Source: Streptomyces sp. SS1-1 (lineage in GTDB: Bacteria; Actinomycetota; Actinomycetes; Streptomycetales; Streptomycetaceae). From it: a stretch of 64,000 bases of DNA. Of this stretch, positions 21,644 through 29,592 are shown one piece after another; positions within the stretch are counted from its first letter, which is position 1; each line of letters begins with the position of its first letter. The notes under the pieces were generated by a model that was not told the origin of the DNA, made no database searches, and worked only from the letters and a program-made list of their open reading frames with translations. Made by a program: the position numbers and the translations under genes. The stretch is taken from assembly GCF_008973465.1 (NCBI RefSeq), contig NZ_WBXN01000004.1, positions 5,930,501-5,994,500 on the forward strand, given 5' to 3'.

Positions 21644-22312
21644 TCAGCCCTTGGGGCCGTCCTCCAGCGAGGCCACGGCCTCCTTGGCGGCCTTGATGGC
21701 GCCCTTGTTGATCTCGTCGGTGGCGGGTGCCTTCTTCGACTCGAAGTCGCTGCCGCTGTAGGTGACGGAGACCAGCGCGTTGGACGTCCGGACGATCACC
21801 ACGCCCTCGCGGGTCTGCTGCTTGTCCTCGGTGGTGAGGTTCACGACGGAGTAGCCCGAGTCCCCGACGCCCGGGACCGCGCCACCGCCGCTGCGGTCGG
21901 CGATCCGCCCCTTGTAGGAGTCCGCCGCCGCGTCCTCCGACTCCTGGATCTCGATCGACACGTCCAGCCAGCGGTACTCGTACCCCTTGAGGGCGTTCCA
22001 GGAGCAGGTGCGGCGCAGCGTCTTGTCGGTCGACGGTATCTCCTTGCCGACCGTCTTCGCCCCCGGCACCAGCGCCTTGACCGACTTCGCGGAGAGGCTG
22101 CCGCACGGCGAGGGCGCGGCGGTGTACGTCTTGGACACGGCGGCCGTCGCGGGCGCGTCCGGCGTCTCCTCCTCGGTCCGCTGCGCCGCCGTACGGTCCT
22201 CGGGGGCCGGCGTCGCGTCGGGTCCGGACGACAGCGCCCAGCCCGCCGTGGCGAGCACGACGACGGGCGACAGGCGCGCGGTGAGAGCGAGCGGCAAGGG
22301 AAGTGAACGCAC
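21644..22312 (-). CDS. Secreted or membrane-anchored DUF3558-like protein
   Basis: 222 aa from GTG 22312 (weak ribosome site). The N-terminus has one hydrophobic segment (LALTARLSPVVVLATAGWALSS) acting as signal or anchor, without a lipobox cysteine. A disordered Glu/Thr/Pro-rich linker follows. The folded domain from about residue 65 contains PCGSLSAKSVKALVPGA and, later, RRTCSWNAL: the Cys pair and spacing recall DUF3558, common among actinobacterial envelope proteins of unknown role. Convergent with the permease gene, 22 nt apart. Confidence 0.7.
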   Translation of the reverse strand: MRSLPLPLALTARLSPVVVLATAGWALSSGPDATPAPEDRTAAQRTEEETPDAPATAAVSKTYTAAPSPCGSLSAKSVKALVPGAKTVGKEIPSTDKTLRRTCSWNALKGYEYRWLDVSIEIQESEDAAADSYKGRIADRSGGGAVPGVGDSGYSVVNLTTEDKQQTREGVVIVRTSNALVSVTYSGSDFESKKAPATDEINKGAIKAAKEAVASLEDGPKG

Positions 22313-22462
22313 GGCGCACTTTTCGTGGGGGACGGTGCGGAGGGGGTCCGCACAGCGGACGGGACGCCAGTGTCACACGACTCTCCGTGAGGCGGAAGGG
22401 TCAACTCGCTCCGTGCCGACGCCATTACGGAACAAGCGCGAACGCCGGGCGTCCTGGGCGTG

Positions 22463-22996
22463 TTACGGCCTCTCCAGGGTGGTTCGGGCGGAAAGGGAGC
22501 TTTCGATACGGTCCACGGCGATGAAGGCCCCGTAGGCGATCAGGTGCACCAGGCAGTGGTCGGTGTGCTCCGGCCGGCGCCACGCCGCCACGTCCTCCTC
22601 GGTGATCCGGTACGGCGCCAGGGCGGCCAGCAGCACCAGCCGCGCCCCGGGCCGCTCACGCCGGTCCGGGAAGCCGTCCGGGGCGAGCGGCGGATGGGAG
22701 CCGTCCCAGTCCAGCAGGACGGCCTCCACGGCGTCGTGGTCGTCGGCGCCGAGCAGGGCGGCCCCGGACATGGCGGCCCGCAGCAGCGCCGCGTACGCCA
22801 CGCCGACCGGGGAGCCGTCCGCCCACGCGGGTGCCTCGCCCGCGTCGACCGTGTCGAGCAGCACCAGGGACGCGCCCGGCCGGGCGGGCCGGCGGACGGT
22901 CCGCGCGAGCGTACGGCCCACCAGGCTGCGCACCGCGCGGAACCGCTGGGCGCCGGCCGGGAGCAGGTTCTCGGCGAGCAGGGCGGAGGCGATCCG
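22463..22996 (-). pseudogene. 3' fragment of an unrecognised gene, truncated at a deletion junction
   Basis: About 178 codons with typical coding character (ENLLPAGAQRFRAVRSLVG...; TDHCLVHLIAYGAFIAVDRIE at the end) finishing at 22463. Upstream of about 22996 the same frame continues only as the antisense of a LuxR-type HTH coding region, and no start codon with a ribosome site is found before it. The 5' part therefore seems to have been lost together with the 5' part of the facing LuxR gene. The protein family is not recognised. If a start at the GTG inside the LuxR remnant (about 23031) is used, a slightly longer protein could still be made. Confidence 0.55.
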
Positions 22997-23164
22997 GCGC
23001 GCGGCCTGACCAACGAGGAGATCGCCGCGCACATGGTGATCAGCCCGTTCACCGCGAAGACCCACATCAGCCGGGCCATGACCAAGCTGGGCGCCCGCGA
23101 CCGCGCCCAACTCGTCGTGTTCGCCTACGAGTCGGGGCTCGTCGCGCCGCGCGGCGCCTCTTGA
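22997..23164 (+). pseudogene. C-terminal remnant of a NarL/LuxR-family response regulator
   Basis: Only the last 55 codons of the HTH output domain remain: ARGLTNEEIAAHMVISPFT, then AKTHISRAMTKLGARDRAQLVVFAYESGL and a stop at 23162-23164. This is the canonical LuxR C-terminus, but the receiver domain and the first HTH helices are missing; upstream sequence in this frame is antisense to the gene at 22463. It also overlaps the 3' end of meaB by 40 bp (convergent). It is most simply a relic of a deletion that fused two convergent or neighbouring genes. Confidence 0.65.
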
Positions 23165-24147
23165 GGCCCCGCGCCGCCCTCGAAGGCCGCGAGAATCCGC
23201 TCGGCGGCCAGCGTCGCCGTCAACTCGCCGTCCCTGACCCGCTGTTCCAGCACGGGCGCCAGGGACCGGACCGCCGGGTCCGCGTGCAGCCGGCCCAGCA
23301 GCTCGTCGCGGACCATGGTCCACGTCCAGTCGACCTGCTGGTCCCGCCGCTTCGCGGCGAGCCGGCCCGTGGAGTCCAGCAGCGCCCGGTGCTGCTCCAG
23401 ACGCTCCCACACGGCGTCCAGACCGATCGACTCCCGCCCGCTGCAGTGCAGCACGGGCGGCGTCCAGACGGCGTCCTTGCCGTGCATCAGACGCAGCGCG
23501 CCCGCCAGTTCACGCGCGGCCGCCTTCGCGTCCCGCTCGTGCGGGCCGTCCGCCTTGTTCACGGCGAGGACGTCGGCCAGCTCCAGCACGCCCTTCTTGA
23601 TGCCCTGCAGCTGGTCGCCGGTGCGGGCCAGCGTCAGCAGCAGGAAGGAGTCGACCATGTTCGCCACGGCCGTCTCCGACTGGCCCACACCGACCGTCTC
23701 CACCAGCACCACGTCGTAGCCCGCGGCCTCCATCACCACGATGGACTCCCGGGTGGCCTTGGCGACCCCGCCGAGCGTCCCGGCCGTGGGGGAGGGGCGG
23801 ATGAACGCCGCCGGATCGACCGCCAGCCGCTCCATCCGCGTCTTGTCGCCCAGGATCGACCCGCCCGTCCTGCTGGACGACGGATCGACCGCCAGCACCG
23901 CCACCCGGTGCCCGAGACCCGTCAGCATCGTCCCGAACGCGTCGATGAACGTGGACTTGCCGACGCCCGGCACCCCGCTGACCCCGATCCGCCGCGCCCG
24001 CCCGCTGTGCGGCAGCAGCTCGGTCAGCAGCCGCTGCGCCAGCACCCGGTGCTGCGGCCGCGTCGACTCGACGAGGGTGATGGCGCGTGCGACGATCGCC
24101 CGCTTCCCGTCGAGCACGCCCTTCACATACGCGTCGACATCGATCAC
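23125..24147 (-). CDS. meaB: Methylmalonyl-CoA mutase-associated GTPase MeaB
   Basis: G3E-family P-loop GTPase that gates adenosylcobalamin loading and protects methylmalonyl-CoA mutase from inactivation. 340 aa. Walker A GVPGVGKSTF (near residue 57), switch sequence VLAVDPSSSRTGGSILGDKTRM, VVLVETVGVGQSE and the base-specificity motif NKADGP are all present. The ATG overlaps the mutB stop (ATGA), so it is the third gene of the mutA-mutB-meaB operon. Its last 40 bp lie opposite the LuxR remnant, so the deletion junction nearby did not damage it. Confidence 0.95.
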   Translation of the reverse strand: MIDVDAYVKGVLDGKRAIVARAITLVESTRPQHRVLAQRLLTELLPHSGRARRIGVSGVPGVGKSTFIDAFGTMLTGLGHRVAVLAVDPSSSRTGGSILGDKTRMERLAVDPAAFIRPSPTAGTLGGVAKATRESIVVMEAAGYDVVLVETVGVGQSETAVANMVDSFLLLTLARTGDQLQGIKKGVLELADVLAVNKADGPHERDAKAAARELAGALRLMHGKDAVWTPPVLHCSGRESIGLDAVWERLEQHRALLDSTGRLAAKRRDQQVDWTWTMVRDELLGRLHADPAVRSLAPVLEQRVRDGELTATLAAERILAAFEGGAGPQEAPRGATSPDS

Positions 24148-26318
24148 AGCTCGTGCCCGAGTCCGTCCGCCAGCCGCCGCACCAGGTCGTACGCCGCGTC
24201 CGGGATGACCGTGCCGGGCGGGAAGACCGCCGCCGCGCCCATCTCGAGCAGCGTCGCGACGTCCTGCGGCGGGATGACCCCGCCGACCACGATCATGATG
24301 TCCTCGCGGCCCTCCTCGGCCAGCGCCTCCTTGAGGGCCGGGACGAGGGTGAGATGCCCGGCCGCCAGCGACGACACCCCGACGATGTGCACGTCCGCCT
24401 CGACGGCCTGCCGGGCCACCTCGGCGGGCGTCTGGAACAGCGGGCCGACGTCGACGTCGAAACCGAGGTCGGCGAACGCCGTCGCGATGACCTTCTGGCC
24501 GCGGTCGTGGCCGTCCTGGCCCATCTTCGCGACCAGGATGCGCGGGCGGCGGCCCTCGGCCTCCTCGAAGTCGGACACGAGGGTGCGGGTGCGGTCCACG
24601 GCGGGCGACTCCCCGGCTTCGTTGCGGTACACGCCGGTGATGGTACGGATCTGGCTCGCGTGCCGCCCGTACACCTTCTCCAGGGCGTCGGAGATCTCGC
24701 CGACGGTGGCCTTCGCGCGGGCCGCGTCCACGGCCAGCTCCAGCAGGTTGCCCTCGCCGTCGGCGGCCCGGGTGAGCGCGTCCAGCGCGTCCCGGCAGGC
24801 CGTCTCGTCACGCTCCTCGCGCAGCCGCCGCAGCTTGGCGATCTGCTGCGCGCGCACCGAGGAGTTGTCGACCTTCAGCACGTCGATCTGCTCGTCGCTG
24901 TCGACGCGGTACTTGTTGACGCCGATGACCGGCTGGCGCCCGGAGTCGATGCGCGCCTGGGTGCGGGCCGCCGCCTCCTCGATGCGCAGCTTGGGGATGC
25001 CGGCGTCGATCGCCTTGGCCATGCCGCCGGCCGCCTCGACCTCCTGGATGTGCTGCCAGGCGCGGCGCGCGAGGTCGTACGTCAGCTTCTCCACGTAGGC
25101 GCTGCCGCCCCACGGGTCGATGACCCGGGTGGTGCCCGACTCCTGCTGGAGCAGCAGCTGGGTGTTGCGGGCGATGCGCGCCGAGAAGTCGGTCGGCAGG
25201 GCCAGCGCCTCGTCGAGCGCGTTGGTGTGCAGCGACTGCGTGTGCCCCTGCGTCGCCGCCATCGCCTCGACACAGGTGCGCGTGACGTTGTTGAACACGT
25301 CCTGCGCGGTCAGCGACCAGCCCGACGTCTGCGAATGGGTGCGCAGCGACAGCGACTTGGAGTTCTTCGGGTCGAACTGCTTCACCAGCTTCGCCCACAG
25401 CAGGCGCGCGGCGCGCAGCTTGGCGACCTCCATGAAGAAGTTCATGCCGATCGCCCAGAAGAACGACAGCCGGGGCGCGAACGCGTCGACGTCCAGGCCC
25501 GCTTCCCGTCCGGCCCGGATGTACTCGACGCCGTCCGCGAGCGTGTACGCCAGCTCCAGGTCGGCCGTCGCCCCGGCCTCCTGAATGTGGTAGCCGGAGA
25601 TGGAGATCGAGTTGTAGCGGGGCATCCGCTGCGAGGTGTACGCGAAGATGTCGGAGATGATCCGCATCGACGGCTTCGGCGGATAGATGTAGGTGTTGCG
25701 GACCATGAACTCCTTCAGAATGTCGTTCTGAATGGTCCCGGCCAGCTTCTCGGGCGGTACGCCCTGCTCCTCCGCCGCCACGATGTACAGCGCGAGCACG
25801 GGCAGCACCGCGCCGTTCATCGTCATCGACACCGTCATCTTGTCCAGCGGGATCCCGTCGAACAGCTGCCGCATGTCGTAGATCGAGTCGATCGCCACGC
25901 CCGCCATGCCGACGTCGCCGGTCACCCGAGGGTGGTCGCTGTCGTAGCCGCGGTGCGTCGGCAGGTCGAAGGCGACCGACAGGCCCTTCTGGCCGGCCGC
26001 CAGATTGCGCCGGTAGAACGCGTTGGACTCCTCGGCGGTGGAGAAGCCCGCGTACTGGCGGATCGTCCAGGGCTGGTTGACGTACATCGTCGGGTACGGG
26101 CCGCGCAGATACGGCGCCACACCCGGGTAGGTGCCCAGGAAGTCCAGGCCCTCCAGGTCACGCCCGGTGTACAGCGGCTTGACCGCGATGCCCTCCGGCG
26201 TCTCCCACGACGGATCGTCCCCGCCGGTGGCCTGCTTGACGGCCGTACGCCACTCGTCGGAGCCGCCCGCCGCGGCCGGGGTCCCCAGTTCGATCCCGGT
26301 GAAGTCGGGGATTCCCAT
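24144..26318 (-). CDS. mutB: Methylmalonyl-CoA mutase, large (B12-binding) subunit
   Basis: Adenosylcobalamin-dependent isomerisation of methylmalonyl-CoA to succinyl-CoA. 724 aa, the usual length. The N-terminal TIM barrel has LPTHRGYDSDHPRV, TMNGAVLPVLALYI and the substrate-binding RISGYH-type region (YNSISISGYHIQEAGA). The C-terminal cobalamin domain carries the lower-ligand motif KMGQDGHDRG. The catalytic tyrosine region TYPGVAPYLRGPYPTMY is present. ATG 26318 overlaps the mutA stop, giving translational coupling for the 1:1 heterodimer. Confidence 0.97.
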   Translation of the reverse strand: MGIPDFTGIELGTPAAAGGSDEWRTAVKQATGGDDPSWETPEGIAVKPLYTGRDLEGLDFLGTYPGVAPYLRGPYPTMYVNQPWTIRQYAGFSTAEESNAFYRRNLAAGQKGLSVAFDLPTHRGYDSDHPRVTGDVGMAGVAIDSIYDMRQLFDGIPLDKMTVSMTMNGAVLPVLALYIVAAEEQGVPPEKLAGTIQNDILKEFMVRNTYIYPPKPSMRIISDIFAYTSQRMPRYNSISISGYHIQEAGATADLELAYTLADGVEYIRAGREAGLDVDAFAPRLSFFWAIGMNFFMEVAKLRAARLLWAKLVKQFDPKNSKSLSLRTHSQTSGWSLTAQDVFNNVTRTCVEAMAATQGHTQSLHTNALDEALALPTDFSARIARNTQLLLQQESGTTRVIDPWGGSAYVEKLTYDLARRAWQHIQEVEAAGGMAKAIDAGIPKLRIEEAAARTQARIDSGRQPVIGVNKYRVDSDEQIDVLKVDNSSVRAQQIAKLRRLREERDETACRDALDALTRAADGEGNLLELAVDAARAKATVGEISDALEKVYGRHASQIRTITGVYRNEAGESPAVDRTRTLVSDFEEAEGRRPRILVAKMGQDGHDRGQKVIATAFADLGFDVDVGPLFQTPAEVARQAVEADVHIVGVSSLAAGHLTLVPALKEALAEEGREDIMIVVGGVIPPQDVATLLEMGAAAVFPPGTVIPDAAYDLVRRLADGLGHEL

Positions 26319-28120
26319 CAGGACACTCCCATGCGGTCGAGGGTGGCGGACAGGACGGCGACGGCGTCACAGCCCGCGAAGACATGGCCGTCGACGCCGG
26401 GGTGGTCCCCGGGCCGCCCGGCGAGGAACACGTGCGCGGCACCGGCCGCCTTCAGCCGTCCGGCGACCTCGGCGGCCTGCTCCTCGTACACGGCGTCGCT
26501 GGAGCACAGGCACGCCTCGGTGGCGCCGCTCTCCTCGAAGGTGCCCTCGGTGACGGGCTCGATGCCGCCGGCCTGGAAGAGGTTGGAGGCGAAGGTCAGC
26601 CGCGCGGTGTGGGCGGCGGCCGGGCCGAGCGCGGCCAGGTAGATCCGGGGCCGGGCGCCGGTCGCCGCGAGGTGCGCGTCGGAGCGGGCGCGCAGCGCCT
26701 CGTACGTCTCGTCGCGCCGCACGCGCGGCAGGCCCCCGGACGGCGGCTCGGGCGCGGGCTCGCGCACCACGGGCTGCTCGGCGAGGTTCGGGAACTCGCT
26801 GACGCCGGTGACCGGTTCGCGGCGCTTGGCCAGCTTTCCGGTGCGGGCCTCCCAGGTGGCGGCGAGGTCGTCGCCCAGCCGCCCCGAGCGCAGGGCGGCG
26901 GCCTGGCCGCCCGCCCGCTCGATCCGCTGGAAGAACTCCCAGCCCGCGTGGGCCAGTTCGTCCGTGAGCCGCTCCACGTACCAGGAGCCGCCCGCCGGGT
27001 CGATGACCCGGGCCAGGTGGGACTCCTCGATGAGGATGGTCGAGGTGTTGCGGGCGATGCGCCGCGCGAACGCGTCGGGCAGGCCCAGCGCGTGGTCGAA
27101 GGGCAGCACCGTCACCGAGTCGGCGCCGCCGACACCGGCCGCGAGCGTGGCGACCGTGGTGCGCAGCATGTTCACCCACGGGTCGCGGCGCGTCATCATC
27201 ACCGGCGAGGTGACGGCGTGCTGCACCTGGGCGGAGGTCGCCCCGGACACCTCGGTCACCCGGGCCCACAGGCGGCGCGCCGCCCGCAGCTTGGCGATGG
27301 TGAGGAACTGGTCGGCGGTGGCCGCGTAGCGGAACTCCAGCTGCGCGGCGGCCTGTTCGACCGTCAGCCCGGCCTCGGTCAGCTCCCGCAGATACGCCAC
27401 ACCGGTCGCCAGGGAGGCGCCGAGCTCCTGCGCGGCCGAGCCGCCGGCCTCGTGGTACGGCAGCGCGTCCACGGTCAGGGCCCTGAGCCCGGGGTACTCC
27501 TCGGCGCACCGCCGGGCCAGCGCGGCGGCCGGCGCGAACGGCAGGGACGTGCCGGTGCGGGCCTCGTGGCCGAGCGGGTCGGCGCCGAGGTTGCCGCGCG
27601 CCGCGTCCTTCGCGACGCCACGCTCGTCGTACAGGGCGAGCAGGGCGTGCGCGGCGGCCTCCGTGTCGGCGCCCGCGTCCAGGACGACCGGGGCGAGGTC
27701 GAGGTAGACGCCGTCGAGGGCGCCGCGGAGGGAGGAGACCGGGATGCCGGCCTCGCCGAGGACCAGCCAGAGCGAGGTGACGCCGTTCTCCAGGTCCGCC
27801 AGCACCACGCCGTCCGCGGCCGTGGTGTGCCGCTGCCGTACGTCCCAGCCGCCGGCCGTGTTGCCCTCGGGGCGACCGCCCCGGACGAACGGGGCGAAGC
27901 CGGGCAAGCCGGGGTCGGGCGCGGCGTCACGCGCGGTGTACAGGGGGCGGGAGCGCATCCCGTCCTCGAGTGCGGTGGACAGGGCGTCCTCGGCAGCCGT
28001 ACCCGACACATCCTTGCCCGCCTTGCGCAGCACACCTTCCACCAGGTGTCGCCACTGCTCATGGGTTGCGTCAGGGAACTCGGCGGCCAGCGAGAGCCCG
28101 TCGTCAGGCAGGACCGTCAT
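26318..28120 (-). CDS. mutA: Methylmalonyl-CoA mutase, small subunit
   Basis: Non-catalytic partner of MutB. 600 aa from an ATG at 28120. It shares the TIM-barrel fold (FRYAATADQFLTIAKLRAARRLWARV; IARNTSTILIEESHLARVIDPAGGSWYVE), but the C-terminal domain lacks the DxHxxG cobalamin motif, as expected for the small subunit. First gene of the operon; it faces away from the cobalamin riboswitch and ferredoxin gene, so the riboswitch does not control it. Promoter presumed in 28121-28270. Confidence 0.95.
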   Translation of the reverse strand: MTVLPDDGLSLAAEFPDATHEQWRHLVEGVLRKAGKDVSGTAAEDALSTALEDGMRSRPLYTARDAAPDPGLPGFAPFVRGGRPEGNTAGGWDVRQRHTTAADGVVLADLENGVTSLWLVLGEAGIPVSSLRGALDGVYLDLAPVVLDAGADTEAAAHALLALYDERGVAKDAARGNLGADPLGHEARTGTSLPFAPAAALARRCAEEYPGLRALTVDALPYHEAGGSAAQELGASLATGVAYLRELTEAGLTVEQAAAQLEFRYAATADQFLTIAKLRAARRLWARVTEVSGATSAQVQHAVTSPVMMTRRDPWVNMLRTTVATLAAGVGGADSVTVLPFDHALGLPDAFARRIARNTSTILIEESHLARVIDPAGGSWYVERLTDELAHAGWEFFQRIERAGGQAAALRSGRLGDDLAATWEARTGKLAKRREPVTGVSEFPNLAEQPVVREPAPEPPSGGLPRVRRDETYEALRARSDAHLAATGARPRIYLAALGPAAAHTARLTFASNLFQAGGIEPVTEGTFEESGATEACLCSSDAVYEEQAAEVAGRLKAAGAAHVFLAGRPGDHPGVDGHVFAGCDAVAVLSATLDRMGVS

Positions 28121-28271
28121 GCTCGGATGCTAGGTCAGATCGCCAAAGGAGCAGCAGGGGGCACGGCTGTGACCTTGCCCTCTTCCAGATTGTGACCTGC
28201 GTCTCCGCGCCCTTGCGAGGCCCGCTCGAGCACGCCGAACGGGCGTCCGCGCACCCCGACTTGATAGCCTC

Positions 28272-28426
28272 GCCGAGCTGGTCGCGCCCCTTCTCCGGGG
28301 CCAGGGAATCCGGTGCGAATCCGGAACTGACGCGCAGCGGTGAGGGGGACGGGCGGGGCAGGCACGCCACTGGGAGACCGGGAAGGCGCCCCGCCGGGAC
28401 GAACCCGAGTCCGAAGACCTGCCGGC
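28272..28426 (+). ncRNA. Cobalamin (B12) riboswitch
   Basis: The conserved cobalamin aptamer core is readable: AGGGAAtCCGGTGcgAatCCGG (28302-28323), GCGCAGCGGTGAG, the B12-box GCCACTGGGA (28365-28374), GGGAAGGCGCC and the closing GACGAACCCGAGTCCGAAGACCTGCC. P1 is formed by GCCG/GGTC (28272-28283) with GACC/CGGC (28416-28426). It precedes the small [2Fe-2S] protein gene by 72 nt. High adenosylcobalamin would be expected to repress that gene. Confidence 0.92.
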
Positions 28427-28498
28427 ACCTCCGCGCCCCCGGGCGGGGAGGACGTCCACAGGCCGGCTCCGCGTACGAGCCCCGACCCGAAGGCAGCC

Positions 28499-28915
28499 AT
28501 GCCCGTGCTCCCGCCCCCGCCCCAGCCGTCGTCCGAGCCGCCGCCCGCGGACCGGCGTCCCCCGGCCGCGCCCTGCCGGGTCGTGCTCTGCCGGGACTGC
28601 TGCTGCGGCAGCCCGAAGGTGACCGGTGTCGACCACGAGCGCCAGACCGCCCGGCTGAGGGAGAGCGTTCCGGTGCGTGTCTCCGACTGCCTCGACGTCT
28701 GCGACCACGCCAATGTGGTCGTCGTCCAGCCCTCCGCCGCGGCACGGGCGGCGGGCGCCCGCCCGGTCTGGCTCGGCCTCGTCAACGACCCCGACGCCAC
28801 CGAGGACGTCATCGCCTGGGTCCGGGCGGGCGGCCCCGGCGTCGCCCCCTGCCCCGAGATCCTCGGCCTCCACGCCTTCCCGCCGCCCTCGTCCCGCGCC
28901 TCCGGAAAGGGCTGA
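28499..28915 (+). CDS. Small [2Fe-2S] ferredoxin-domain protein under B12 riboswitch control
   Basis: 138 aa from ATG 28499 (GAAGGCAG upstream). A Pro-rich 25-residue leader is followed by a thioredoxin-like [2Fe-2S] domain with cysteines in LCRDCCCGSP, DCLDVCDHANVVVV and APCPEILG, the pattern of NuoE/Shethna-like small iron-sulfur proteins. Similar proteins lie near cobalamin genes in actinobacteria; with the riboswitch this points to a role in B12 synthesis or cobalt reduction (inference). No cob genes are in the window. The gene is monocistronic. Confidence 0.85.
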   Translation: MPVLPPPPQPSSEPPPADRRPPAAPCRVVLCRDCCCGSPKVTGVDHERQTARLRESVPVRVSDCLDVCDHANVVVVQPSAAARAAGARPVWLGLVNDPDATEDVIAWVRAGGPGVAPCPEILGLHAFPPPSSRASGKG

Positions 28916-28965
28916 CCGTCCGCGCGCCGCGTGGAGGGCTCAGGCCCGCCCCTGCGGGTACGGGT

Positions 28966-29469
28966 TCAGGCCTCGCTCTTGCGGCGGCGTGAAGCGGCCG
29001 AGCGGGGCGGGGTCGCCCGCATGTGGTCGCGCACCGGCCGCAGCAGGCCGGCGAGCGTCCTGACGTCGTCGGCCGAGAGCGGCGCGAACAGCAGCCCGCT
29101 GACCACCTCGATGTGCCCCGGCAGCACCTTCGCGAGCAGCTCGCGCCCGGCGTCGGTGAGGGTCACGGTGATGCTGCGCTCGTCGTCCGGTGAGGGGGCG
29201 CGGACGACCAGGCCCTCCCTCTCCAGCAGACCCACCTGGTACGTCAGGCCGCTGCGGCTGTAGACGACGCCGTCGGCCAGGTCGGTCATGCGGTGACTGC
29301 CCGTGGGCGCGTCCCCGAGCCGGGCCAGCAGCTGGAACTGCACGTAACTGAGCCCGCCGCTCTCCCGCAACTGCTGCTCGACAGCGTGCCGCAGCAGGCT
29401 GGTCACCTCGATGAGGTCGAAGTAGGTGCCGAGCTGCACGGGGTCGAGTGACGGCGGCGAATCAGGCAT
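28966..29469 (-). CDS. MarR-family transcriptional regulator
   Basis: 167 aa from ATG 29469. Winged-helix MarR fold: LSYVQFQLLARLGDAPTGSHRMTDLADGVVYSRSGLTYQVGLLEREGLVVR, then the wing APSPDDERSITVTLTDAGRELL. A basic C-terminal tail ends the protein. It is divergent from a quinone-oxidoreductase gene, and the 123-bp space holds two near-identical palindromes, so autoregulation and repression of the neighbour are likely. The inducing ligand is unknown; such pairs often respond to electrophiles or quinones. Confidence 0.92.
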   Translation of the reverse strand: MPDSPPSLDPVQLGTYFDLIEVTSLLRHAVEQQLRESGGLSYVQFQLLARLGDAPTGSHRMTDLADGVVYSRSGLTYQVGLLEREGLVVRAPSPDDERSITVTLTDAGRELLAKVLPGHIEVVSGLLFAPLSADDVRTLAGLLRPVRDHMRATPPRSAASRRRKSEA

Positions 29470-29496
29470 GGCCGGAGTCTACTGCTCACCCTCACT

Positions 29497-29514
29497 TGCT
29501 TCGAATTCGAAGCA
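29497..29514. promoter_or_regulatory. MarR operator O1 (18-bp perfect palindrome)
   Basis: TGCTTCGAATTCGAAGCA is a perfect palindrome 28 nt upstream of the marR start and 78 nt upstream of the oxidoreductase start. Its core recurs at 29537. Confidence 0.8.
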
Positions 29515-29536
29515 GGTGTAGCGTCGACGCCAGTTA

Positions 29537-29550
29537 CTTCGAATTCGAAG
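29537..29550. promoter_or_regulatory. MarR operator O2 (14-bp perfect palindrome)
   Basis: CTTCGAATTCGAAG, flanked by TTA and CAA, repeats the core of the O1 palindrome. The centres are 38 nt apart, so two dimers could bind on nearly the same DNA face. Confidence 0.8.
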
Positions 29551-29592
29551 CAACCTTCACGATCGAAGATCACGACGAAGGTGAGAACCGTG

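Noticed and set aside
22831..25098. Plus-strand open frame joining the LuxR HTH to 700 more codons
   Set aside because: The HTH ends with a normal stop at 23164 in its own frame; the longer frame is antisense to meaB and mutB.
24087..26642. Long plus-strand open frame opposite mutB
   Set aside because: It is a GC-bias shadow of the well-supported mutB gene, and its sequence is repetitive Arg/Val/Gly without motifs.
28499..28915. The [2Fe-2S] protein as a cobalamin biosynthesis enzyme such as CobW or CobN
   Set aside because: It has neither P-loop nor chelatase motifs; only the iron-sulfur cysteines can be supported.
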